NCBI RefSeq assembly: GCF_000720475.1
Contig: NZ_JOAP01000111.1
Coordinates: 1-9,520, forward strand
Direction of reading: 5' to 3'
Length of the DNA: 9,520 bases
DNA from: Streptomyces aureocirculatus
GTDB lineage: Bacteria; Actinomycetota; Actinomycetes; Streptomycetales; Streptomycetaceae
Shown here one piece after another: positions 1-5,831 of this stretch. Below the pieces are notes generated by a model. The model ran no database searches. It was not told the origin of the DNA and worked only from the letters and a program-made list of their open reading frames with translations. A program made the position numbers and the translations under genes. The first letter of the stretch is position 1. Each line of letters starts with the position of its first letter.

Positions 1-181
1 GGGTGGGGCGACGCCGCGCAGCGGCGGGCGGTTTGCAGTGTTGTCGTCGGGTGGTGGTACCCGCCCGCCCCCGGCGACCCACCGCGGCAGACCCCCGGAG
101 GGGGAAACTCCCTGCGGTGCGGCTGGTCCGGCGGGGACGGGGGGGCGGGTGACTACGCGCAGCGGTGCGGTCGTTGCACGC
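1..181. other. Non-coding stretch at left edge, hairpin-rich
   Basis: I see no convincing gene here; open frames are by-products of the base composition. It holds two GC-rich inverted repeats. One is a perfect 6-bp stem, CGCCGC-GCA-GCGGCG, at 12-26. The other is a nested imperfect hairpin at 80-119: CACCGC (80-85) pairs with GCGGTG (114-119), and inside it CCCCC-GGA-GGGGG spans 92-104. The 10-mer CGCGCAGCGG occurs at 15-24 and again at 156-165. The hairpins could help end helD transcription, or the stretch could belong to a dispersed intergenic repeat family; neither can be shown from this window alone. Confidence 0.4.
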
Positions 182-321
182 CAGGAGCCAGGAGCCAGGA
201 GCCAGGAGCCAGGAGCCAGGAGCCAGGAGCCAGGAGCCAGGAGCCAGGAGGCAGGAGGCAGGAGGCAGGAGGCAGGAGGCAGGAGGCAGGAGCCAGGAGC
301 CAGGAGCCAGGAGCCAGGGGC
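182..321. repeat. 7-bp tandem array (CAGGAGC/CAGGAGG)
   Basis: There are nineteen perfect 7-bp units in a row (182-314) and one degenerate unit (CAGGGGC, 315-321). The units form blocks: nine CAGGAGC (182-244), six CAGGAGG (245-286), then four CAGGAGC (287-314). The array begins 8 nt past the helD stop codon, so it would be in the helD 3' untranslated region. There the RNA reads GCUCCUG or CCUCCUG, and the six-unit block repeats CCUCC, the anti-Shine-Dalgarno core. Because 7 is not a multiple of 3, any translation yields a 7-residue cycle through all three registers, so I do not regard it as coding. Block structure like this is typical of slippage-driven arrays. Confidence 0.95.
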
Positions 322-329
322 GTGCGGGG

Positions 330-2579
330 TCAGGCCAGGGGGGTCAGGGCCGGGGGCAGGGCGTTCGTGTGGAGGACGCCGAGGCGTTGCGTGGCTCGCG
401 TCAGGGCGACGTACAGGTCGCTGGCCCCGTACAGCGCGGGCTCGACGACGAGGACGGTGTCGAACTCGAGGCCCTTGGCCTGGCGCGGGTCGATGAGGAC
501 GACGGGCCGCGTCAGGTCCGGCTCACCCCCGGCGGGGACACCGTCGAGCTTCCCGGCGAGTTCCTCGTGCAGCGCACGGGGAGCGATCACGGCGAGCCGC
601 CCCGCCGAGGGCGTCTCGGCGGCCACCGCCTCCGCAACCCCCGCGGCGAGATCCCCGACCCGCCGCGCCCACGGCCGCACCCCGGTGGACCGAACGGAAG
701 AGGGCGGCTGAAAGCCGACAACCCCCGCGGCGCGCGGCACCTGGGCCGCGACGTCCATGATCTCGGCGGGCGTACGGTAGTTGACGCCGAGGTGCGCGTA
801 CGCCCAGCGGTCGGCGACGTAGGGGGCGAGGATGTCCTGCCAGGAACCGACGCCGCCGGACTCGGCGGTCTGCGCCGGGTCCCCGACGAGCGTCATCGAC
901 CGCGTCGGACAGCGCCGCATGAGCAGCCGCCACGCCATCGCGGACAGCTCCTGCGCCTCGTCCACGATGATGTGCCCGAACGCCCAGGTCCGGTCGGCGG
1001 CGGCCCGCTCCGCGGCGCTGCGGTGGTCGGCCTCCTCCTGCCGCTCGGCCATCCGCTCGGCGTCGATGATGTCGTGCGCGAGGAGCACCTCGGACCCGTC
1101 AGGGTCGCTCTCCTCCTTGTCCTCGAACTCGTACGTACGGGACGCGTACGACACGTCGAGCACCCCCTGCGCATAGGCGACGGCCCGCTGCCGTTCGGCC
1201 TCCGCGCGGGCCTGCTCGGCGCTGTCGTCCTTGCCGAGCAGCTCGGCGGCCTCGTCGAGGAGCGCCACGTCGGCCGGGGTCCAGGCGCCGCCCGGCGCGC
1301 GCCTGACCGCGGCGGCGTCCTCGTCGGACAGGTGCACGGGCTCGGCGAGGTAGTCGGCGACGAAGCGCTGCGGGGTGAGGACGGGCCACAGTTCGTCGAT
1401 CGCGGCGTGCACGTCGGGGCTGACCGCGATGGCCTTGCCGAGCTGCGCGATGTCGTCGGGCCCGAGGAAGTTGGGCCCGCCGTACGGGTCGTGGCCGATG
1501 CGCTCGGCCAACTGCGCGGTGAGCGCGTCGATGACCTGGAACGCGAACGTGGGCCGCGCCAGATTGTGCGGCAGCTCCATCGCGCGGGCGGCATCCCGCG
1601 CCTCGTACGCGATCGTCCAGTCGAGGACGAGTTCACCGTCGTCGTGTTCGATGATCAGCGGTTCGCCGGGCTCCGGCAGCCCCTGCCGGTCCCGCAGTGC
1701 CCGCGCGAGGACGTCGGCCATCTCGGCCCGGCCCTTGACGCGTGCCGCGGCGGGCGAGTCGGTGCCCGTCGCCGTGACGCCGGGGAACAGCTCGCCGAGC
1801 GTCGCGAGCAGCACACCGGTCTCGCCGAGCGCGGGCAGCACCTCGCTGATGTAGCCGAGGAAGGCCGGGTTGGGGCCGACGACAAGGACGGCGCGCTTGG
1901 CGAGCAGTTCCCGGTGCTCATACAGGAGGTACGCGGCGCGGTGCAGCGCGACGACCGTCTTGCCCGTGCCGGGGCCGCCCTCGACGACGAGCACACCCCG
2001 GTGCGGGGCGCGGATGATGCGGTCCTGCTCGGCCTGGATGGTCTGCACGATGTCGTGCATGCGGCCGGTGCGCGCGGAGTCGAGCGCCGCGAGCAGCACC
2101 TCGTCGGAGTCCGCGGCCTCGTGCCCGGTGCGGGTGGTGTCGGTGAGGTCCAGGATCTCGTCGTGCAGGGCCGTGACCCGGCGGCCCTCGGTGGTGATGT
2201 GCCGGCGCCTGCGCAGACCCATCGGCGTATGGCCGGTCGCGAGATAGAAGGGCCGAGCCACCTCCGCGCGCCAGTCGACGACGAGCGGTGTGCGCTCGGT
2301 GTCGGACCGGCGGATTCCGATGCGCCCGATGTGATGGTCACGCCCGTCGCCGAATTCCAGGCGTCCGAAGCAGAGACCGTTCTCGCCCGCGTCGAAGGCG
2401 GCGAGCAGCCCGGACTGCTCGGCGACCATGACATCGCGCTCCAGACGCGCCTGCAGCCCGTTGCCCACCTGCGCCAACGACGTCTGTACGGCGGACTCGG
2501 CCTCCTCGCGCAGCGCGTCGAGGCGCGCGTACAGCCCGGAGACGAATTGCTGCTCTTCCCGCAATCCCTCGCTTGACAA
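330..2579 (-). CDS. helD: HelD-type RNA polymerase recycling ATPase (UvrD/Rep-like SF1 helicase fold)
   Basis: The 749-residue product matches HelD-like proteins, which bind stalled or inactive RNA polymerase and use ATP to strip it from DNA, and in some actinobacteria protect against rifamycins (family knowledge). Visible motifs: an N-terminal helical arm (about 1-65), expected to enter the polymerase secondary channel; VDWRAEVARPFY (101-112), typical of HelD; Walker A GGPGTGKT (201-208); a long middle insertion; Walker B IIVDEAQEL (537-545); LVGDPAQT (564-571); NYRT (600-603); AKGLEFDTVLVVEP (701-714); and YVALTRATQRL (723-733). All ATPase motifs look intact. The start is TTG at 2579, supported by GAGGGG (plus-strand 2585-2590) 5 nt upstream. 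An intrinsic terminator separates it from trx, so it is its own transcription unit. Whether it is housekeeping HelD or the rifamycin-linked HelR cannot be decided here. Confidence 0.9.
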   Translation of the reverse strand: MSSEGLREEQQFVSGLYARLDALREEAESAVQTSLAQVGNGLQARLERDVMVAEQSGLLAAFDAGENGLCFGRLEFGDGRDHHIGRIGIRRSDTERTPLVVDWRAEVARPFYLATGHTPMGLRRRRHITTEGRRVTALHDEILDLTDTTRTGHEAADSDEVLLAALDSARTGRMHDIVQTIQAEQDRIIRAPHRGVLVVEGGPGTGKTVVALHRAAYLLYEHRELLAKRAVLVVGPNPAFLGYISEVLPALGETGVLLATLGELFPGVTATGTDSPAAARVKGRAEMADVLARALRDRQGLPEPGEPLIIEHDDGELVLDWTIAYEARDAARAMELPHNLARPTFAFQVIDALTAQLAERIGHDPYGGPNFLGPDDIAQLGKAIAVSPDVHAAIDELWPVLTPQRFVADYLAEPVHLSDEDAAAVRRAPGGAWTPADVALLDEAAELLGKDDSAEQARAEAERQRAVAYAQGVLDVSYASRTYEFEDKEESDPDGSEVLLAHDIIDAERMAERQEEADHRSAAERAAADRTWAFGHIIVDEAQELSAMAWRLLMRRCPTRSMTLVGDPAQTAESGGVGSWQDILAPYVADRWAYAHLGVNYRTPAEIMDVAAQVPRAAGVVGFQPPSSVRSTGVRPWARRVGDLAAGVAEAVAAETPSAGRLAVIAPRALHEELAGKLDGVPAGGEPDLTRPVVLIDPRQAKGLEFDTVLVVEPALYGASDLYVALTRATQRLGVLHTNALPPALTPLA

Positions 2580-2602
2580 TTCAGCCCCTCGCCAGTTACA
2601 GT
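2573..2602 (+). promoter_or_regulatory. Candidate sigma-70-type promoter for a plus-strand small RNA
   Basis: A perfect -35 box TTGACA (2573-2578) is followed by an 18-nt spacer and the -10 box TACAGT (2597-2602), which fits the streptomycete TANNNT pattern. Transcription would begin near 2608-2610. The -35 box overlaps the helD TTG start codon. No plus-strand gene lies downstream, only the hairpin and terminator at 2614-2713, so the promoter is best explained as driving a short non-coding RNA. The call is by eye. Confidence 0.45.
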
Positions 2603-2603
2603 G

Positions 2604-2633
2604 AGTTTATTCAGATTCCCGTGAAGTCGTCAT
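2604..2633 (-). promoter_or_regulatory. Possible helD promoter
   Basis: Read on the minus strand, ATGACG (plus 2628-2633) and TAAACT (plus 2604-2609) are separated by 18 nt and resemble -35 and -10 boxes. Transcription would start near 2597-2598, leaving a leader of about 18 nt that contains the GAGGGG ribosome site. The -35 match is imperfect. The element lies over the 5' end of the candidate plus-strand RNA, so the two promoters would face each other and could interfere. Confidence 0.3.
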
Positions 2634-2713
2634 GTTCAAAAGGGCACGGCTTCGCGAAAGAATCCAATATACCCAGAGAAAAGCCCCGGACGTCAATTCG
2701 TCCGGGGCTTTTT
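2609..2713 (+). ncRNA. Candidate small RNA, about 105 nt, between helD and trx
   Basis: The interval is preceded by a good promoter (TTGACA-18-TACAGT) and ends in a strong intrinsic terminator. Between them is a well-formed hairpin. Bases 2620-2630 pair with 2646-2656 over 11 bp, including two G-U pairs (2622-2654 and 2627-2649). An outer GATTC/GAATC stem pairs 2614-2618 with 2660-2664. The loop is 15 nt (2631-2645). The G-U pairs would be A-C mismatches in a minus-strand RNA, so the fold favours plus-strand transcription. A 14-nt single-stranded linker (2665-2678) leads to the terminator. A possible ATG at 2632 has no stop before the terminator, so a small protein is unlikely. Function is unknown. 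I do not recognise it as a named RNA family. Confidence 0.45.
2679..2713. terminator. Bidirectional intrinsic terminator between trx and helD
   Basis: A perfect 14-bp inverted repeat, AAAAGCCCCGGACG (2679-2692) and CGTCCGGGGCTTTT (2699-2712), has a 6-nt loop TCAATT (2693-2698). It is GC-rich in the core with A/T ends. The plus strand has five T residues (2709-2713); the minus strand has four followed by a pyrimidine-rich stretch. On the minus strand it sits 23 nt after the trx stop codon and would end the merR-trx transcript. On the plus strand it would end the candidate small RNA. Confidence 0.9.
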
Positions 2714-2736
2714 CCTACCGCTGCGCGACGGGCCGC

Positions 2737-3081
2737 TCAGAGCACCCCCGCGCCCTCGAGGTCCTGCACGAGCCGCCGCTTCGCCCGCGCGCCCACGCTC
2801 TGCCACAGCGGCTCGCCGTCGCGGAACACCATCAGCGTCGGCGTGGAGAGCACCCCGTACGCCGTCGTCGTCTCCGGATTGCGGTCCACGTCCAATCGCA
2901 CGACCTTCAGCCGGTCCGCCTCCTCCCGGGCGATCTCCCCGAGCACCGGCGCCAACTGCCGGCACGGCCCGCACCACTCGGCCGTGAACTGCACGAGCAC
3001 CGGCCGCTCCCCGGAAAGCACCTCGAAGCCGAAGTCCGCGTCCGTCACCTCGTCGACACCCTCCACCCGCACCACACTCAT
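2737..3081 (-). CDS. trxA: Thioredoxin
   Basis: This is a 114-residue single-domain cytoplasmic thioredoxin, which reduces protein disulfides and is itself recharged by thioredoxin reductase (family knowledge). The redox motif WCGPC is at 36-40, inside FTAEWCGPCRQLAPVL. The conserved cis-proline is P81 in STPTLMVF, and the DVDRNPETTTAYGV stretch at 64-77 is typical. Length is normal and there is no signal peptide or lipobox. The ATG at 3081 overlaps the merR stop (ATGA), implying translational coupling, and it also has its own GAGGGG (plus-strand 3091-3096) 9 nt upstream. The terminator at 2679-2713 follows the gene. Streptomycetes usually carry several thioredoxins, so the exact paralogue name is uncertain; its partnership with a MerR regulator suggests an inducible copy. 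Confidence 0.93.
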   Translation of the reverse strand: MSVVRVEGVDEVTDADFGFEVLSGERPVLVQFTAEWCGPCRQLAPVLGEIAREEADRLKVVRLDVDRNPETTTAYGVLSTPTLMVFRDGEPLWQSVGARAKRRLVQDLEGAGVL

Positions 3082-3578
3082 CCCCGCACACCCCTCACAT
3101 CAGTCAAACCAGCCACATCAGTCAAACCAGCCACGTCGGTCACGTCGGTCGCGTCAGCCGCGTCACTCAGTTCGCACCGGGGTTCTGGTCCCCCCGGTGC
3201 CTGCGCGTCGGCGGCGAGCCCGGCCATCGCCTGCTCGGCGCGCGCCAACTGCGCGCCGACCTCGGCCCGCACGGCGGTCAACTCGCCGATCAACGCGTCG
3301 AGCTCACCGAGCTTGCGGCGGTAGACGGCGACCGACGCCGGACACGCGTCGCCCGCCGGATGGCCGGAGCGCAGGCACTCCACGAACGGCCGGGTCTCCT
3401 CAAGCTCGAACCCGAAGTCCTGAAGGGTCCTGATCTGCTCCAGGAGCCGCACGTCGGCCTCGCCGTACGTGCGGTGGCCGTTGCCGTCCCGCCGCGCGGG
3501 CAGCAGCCCGCGCGACTCGTAGTAACGCAGCGCCCGCGTGGTCGTTCCCACCCGGTCCGCGAGTTCGCCGATCCGCAT
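3078..3578 (-). CDS. MerR-family transcriptional regulator
   Basis: This 166-residue DNA-binding regulator starts with a classic MerR winged-helix domain: MRIGELADRVGTTTRALRYY (1-20), then ESRGLLPARRDGNGHRTYGE (21-40) and the second helix pair to about 75. A coiled-coil dimer helix runs over about 85-125. Cysteines at 68, 79 and 135 could be sensing or metal sites, but there is no SoxR-type iron-sulfur cluster motif. The tail (about 138-166) is low-complexity and carries two copies of GLTDVA, encoded by a minisatellite. The start is ATG at 3578. No Shine-Dalgarno site precedes it, and a TACGGT -10 box lies 6 nt upstream, consistent with a leaderless mRNA. A perfect palindrome at 3591-3614 suggests autoregulation. 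It is translationally coupled to trx (ATGA), so it probably controls that thioredoxin. The signal it senses is unknown. Confidence 0.9.
   Translation of the reverse strand: MRIGELADRVGTTTRALRYYESRGLLPARRDGNGHRTYGEADVRLLEQIRTLQDFGFELEETRPFVECLRSGHPAGDACPASVAVYRRKLGELDALIGELTAVRAEVGAQLARAEQAMAGLAADAQAPGGPEPRCELSDAADATDVTDVAGLTDVAGLTDVRGVRG
3097..3168. repeat. 9/18-bp minisatellite in the merR 3' end
   Basis: The 18-bp unit ACATCAGTCAAACCAGCC occurs twice perfectly (3097-3114, 3115-3132). It is followed by four 9-bp units: ACGTCGGTC twice (3133-3150), GCGTCAGCC (3151-3159) and GCGTCACTC (3160-3168). The period is a multiple of 3, so copy-number changes would lengthen or shorten the MerR tail in frame. 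Local GC is lower than in the neighbours. The array ends next to the trx ribosome-binding site. Confidence 0.9.
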
Positions 3579-3584
3579 GCTGCG

Positions 3585-3614
3585 ACCGTAGGCCTTGACG
3601 TCGGCGTCAAGGCC
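3585..3614 (-). promoter_or_regulatory. merR-trx promoter with perfect MerR-type operator
   Basis: A perfect palindrome, GGCCTTGACG-N4-CGTCAAGGCC, occupies 3591-3614. On the minus strand it directly abuts a TACGGT -10 box (plus-strand 3585-3590). Six bases later comes the merR ATG, so transcription would begin at or next to the A of ATG. The dyad then spans about -36 to -13, the place where MerR proteins bind and twist the promoter spacer (family knowledge). TTGACG in the upstream arm resembles a -35 box but would give only a 14-nt spacer; GGCCTT would give 18. Confidence 0.75.
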
Positions 3615-3615
3615 A

Positions 3616-3636
3616 GAGCCCCGGGGCGGCGGGCTC
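3616..3636. terminator. Possible terminator hairpin after the oxidoreductase gene
   Basis: A 6-bp perfect stem, GAGCCC (3616-3621) with GGGCTC (3631-3636), encloses a 9-nt loop and overlaps the stop codon of the imine-reductase-like gene. An internal GCCCCGGGGC palindrome (3619-3628) offers an alternative fold. There is no T-tract, so it would be a weak factor-independent terminator of the kind often proposed in streptomycetes. It lies just upstream of the merR operator. Confidence 0.35.
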
Positions 3637-4570
3637 AGGCGGGGTTGCGGGCGCCCTCGACCGTGGCGGACCAACTGTCGGCGCCGTGCCCCAGGTCCAC
3701 CGCCCGCCGGGCCACGTCCCGCACGGACCGCAGCACGGAGACGTCCAGGCCGCGGAGCTCGGCGGCGTGCAGGATGTGCTCGATGCCCTCCACCTCCATG
3801 GCGAGGTTTCCCTCGGCGCCCGGGTACTCGCCCGCGTCCAGGTCCTTGGCCGTCACCTCGATCAGCAGGGACAGGAGCGAGATGTGGGCCTTCAGGAACG
3901 GGGCGATCGACGTGGCCGGAACGCCGTCCTTGGCCGCGAGCGCGTACCCGTGCACCAGGCCGGACATCGAGGTCCAGAAGAAGTCGAGCATGGACAGGTC
4001 GTAGACGGCGGCGAGTCCGTGGTCCGCGCCGACGTACGCGGACTGCCCGCCCAGGGACGTGAACACCTGCTCGTGCTCGTCGTACGCGGACTTGTCGCCG
4101 GCGTAGAAGAGCAGCGCGTCCGTGCTGCCCACCATGACGGTCGGAATCATCACGGCACCGTCCAGGTACCGGATGCCGTGGCCGTCCGCCCACTTCGCCG
4201 CCTCCCGGGCGCGCTCGGGGGAGTCCGACGTGACGTTCACCAGGACACGTCCCGCGAGGTCGGCGGCGACCGGCTCCAGGATCGCCTGCGACGCGGCGTA
4301 GTCGACGACGCACACAAGGACCACCTCGCCCGCGCGCACCGCCTCCGCGGGCGACGCGGCGAGGGTGGCGCCCCGGGCCACGAGATCCTCGCCCCTCCCG
4401 GCCGTACGGTTCCAGACGGTGGTCGGATACCCGGCGTCCAGCAGGGCCCCGGCGAGGGCCCGCCCCATCGCGCCCAGGCCGATGACGGTGACGGGGGTAA
4501 TGCGGTTGTTCTCGGCATTCTTTGTGGTTGCGGCTGTCGTGGTGTTTGCGGTTTTCGCGTCGTCAGGCAT
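3635..4570 (-). CDS. Imine-reductase-like NAD(P)-dependent oxidoreductase
   Basis: A cytoplasmic dehydrogenase of the 6-phosphogluconate/beta-hydroxyacid dehydrogenase superfamily, closest to imine reductases (IREDs), which reduce cyclic imines with NADPH. Counting from the ATG at 4570 (311 residues), the Rossmann motif VTVIGLGAMGRALAGALLDAG is at 27-47, with TVWNRT (51-56) pointing to NADPH. The C-terminal helical dimer domain includes YDLSMLDFFWTSMSG (190-204), the IRED-typical helix that carries the proposed catalytic acid or tyrosine; I cannot say which residue serves here. The natural substrate is unknown. The start is uncertain: GGAGG is only 1 nt before this ATG, while an in-frame GTG at 4603 adds 11 residues but has no Shine-Dalgarno site. 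The first 26 residues are Thr/Asn/Ala-rich and look unstructured. It sits between glgB and merR but shares no evident function with either. Confidence 0.85.
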   Translation of the reverse strand: MPDDAKTANTTTAATTKNAENNRITPVTVIGLGAMGRALAGALLDAGYPTTVWNRTAGRGEDLVARGATLAASPAEAVRAGEVVLVCVVDYAASQAILEPVAADLAGRVLVNVTSDSPERAREAAKWADGHGIRYLDGAVMIPTVMVGSTDALLFYAGDKSAYDEHEQVFTSLGGQSAYVGADHGLAAVYDLSMLDFFWTSMSGLVHGYALAAKDGVPATSIAPFLKAHISLLSLLIEVTAKDLDAGEYPGAEGNLAMEVEGIEHILHAAELRGLDVSVLRSVRDVARRAVDLGHGADSWSATVEGARNPA

Positions 4571-4610
4571 GCCTCCATCGTTGATTCGCGCGAGAGGGCT
4601 CACAAGTACC

Positions 4611-4622
4611 GACTATTTAGTC
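4611..4622. promoter_or_regulatory. AT-rich palindrome upstream of the oxidoreductase gene
   Basis: GACTATTTAGTC has perfect 5-bp arms around TT. It lies 8 nt before the alternative GTG start and 41 nt before the ATG start, in a locally AT-rich patch (4604-4645) in otherwise very GC-rich DNA. Position and composition suggest an operator overlapping the promoter of this gene. No cognate regulator gene lies next to it in the window. Between here and the glgB stop I see only a GC-rich hairpin at 4653-4670 without a T-tract. Confidence 0.4.
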
Positions 4623-5800
4623 AGCTACGCACCAAAAGGTAAGGAAGCCGTCCGCCTCGCGCGCGGGGCGACACCGGGGGTGCGTACGGGTGCGTGGCGG
4701 GGTCAGGTGGGGCGGAGCCAGAGGGTGGTCAGTGGGGGCAGGGTGAGCAGGAGGGAGGCGGGGTGGGACTGGGAGGGGGTGGGGTCCGGTTTCAGGGGGG
4801 AGGGGTTGCCGACTTCGCTGCCGCCGTATCGGGCGGCGTCCGTGTTGAGGACCTCCTGCCACCCGGCGAACTCCTCGGGCACCCCGATCCGGTACCCGTG
4901 CCGCACCACCGGCGCCAGATGGGACACCGCGAGCAGCGGCGCCCCCTCCGCGTCGAACCGCAGGAACGCGAACACGTTGTCCTCGGCGGCGTCCCCCACG
5001 ACCCACGCGAACCCCGCGGGATCGGTGTCGCGCTCCCAGAGGGCGGGCAGCGCCCGGTACGCGGTGTTCAGGTCACGGACGAGGTCACGGACCCCGCGGT
5101 GCTCGGCCTCGGCCCCGTACGCGGGATCAAGGAGCCACCAGTCGGGACCGTGGCCCTCCGACCACTCGGCGCCCTGCGCGAACTCCTGTCCCATGAAGAG
5201 GAGTTGCTTGCCGGGATGCGCCCACATGTACGCCAGGTAGGCGCGGTGGTTGGCGCGCTGCTGCCACCAGTCGCCGGGCATCTTCGACACCAGGGACCGC
5301 TTGCCGTGCACCACCGGTGTACGGGCTCCTTGGCCATGTAGCCCAGCGAGTCGTGCATCCAGCCCATGTTCCACTTCAGGCCGAAGCCGAGCCCCCCGAA
5401 GCCGCCGGGCCCCGTGTGGTGCGTGGCTCGGGTGACGCCGTCCCACGCCGTGGACTCCTCGGCGATGGTGACCACCCCGGGGCAGCGGCGGTACACGGTG
5501 GCGTTCATCTCCTGGAGGAAGGCGACGGCGTCCAGGTTCTCGCGGCCGCCGTGCTCGTTCGGGGTCCACTGGCCGTGTTCGCGCGAGTAGTCGAGGTAGA
5601 GCATCGAGGCGACGGCGTCCACACGCAGGCCGTCGATGTGGAACTCCTCGCACCAGAACGTGGCGTTGGCGACCAGGAAGTTGCGCACCTCCTTGCGGCC
5701 GTAGTCGAACTCCAGCGTGCCCCAGTCGGGGTGCGCGGCCCGCCCCGGGTCCTCGTGCTCGTACAGCGGAAGCCCGTCGAACTCCGCGAGCGCCCAGTCG

Positions 5801-5831
<31 letters not shown>

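Noticed and set aside
182..321. CRISPR-like array
   Set aside because: The units are 7 bp and contiguous with no spacers, so this is a simple tandem repeat.
165..2576. 803-codon open frame on the plus strand opposite helD
   Set aside because: It is the complement of a clear helD gene, its product resembles no family I know, and its start lies in the 7-bp array. Long antisense frames are expected at this GC content.
2632..2713. Small protein starting at ATG 2632 in the helD-trx gap
   Set aside because: The frame has no stop before the terminator, lacks a ribosome site, and would be antisense to trx beyond it.
3078..4313. Extending merR upstream to give a 411-residue protein
   Set aside because: The upstream 245 residues are an out-of-frame reading of the oxidoreductase gene. 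The MerR domain begins at 3578 beside its own promoter.
4653..4670. Hairpin CGCCTCG-CGCG-CGGGGCG as glgB terminator
   Set aside because: The stem has a G-U pair on the plus strand and an A-C mismatch on the minus strand, where glgB would need it, and there is no T-tract.
5068..5313. Programmed frameshift in glgB instead of a mutation
   Set aside because: About 27 conserved residues including SHDE are absent from both frames at the junction, so slipping between frames would not restore an intact enzyme. No slippery heptamer is evident.
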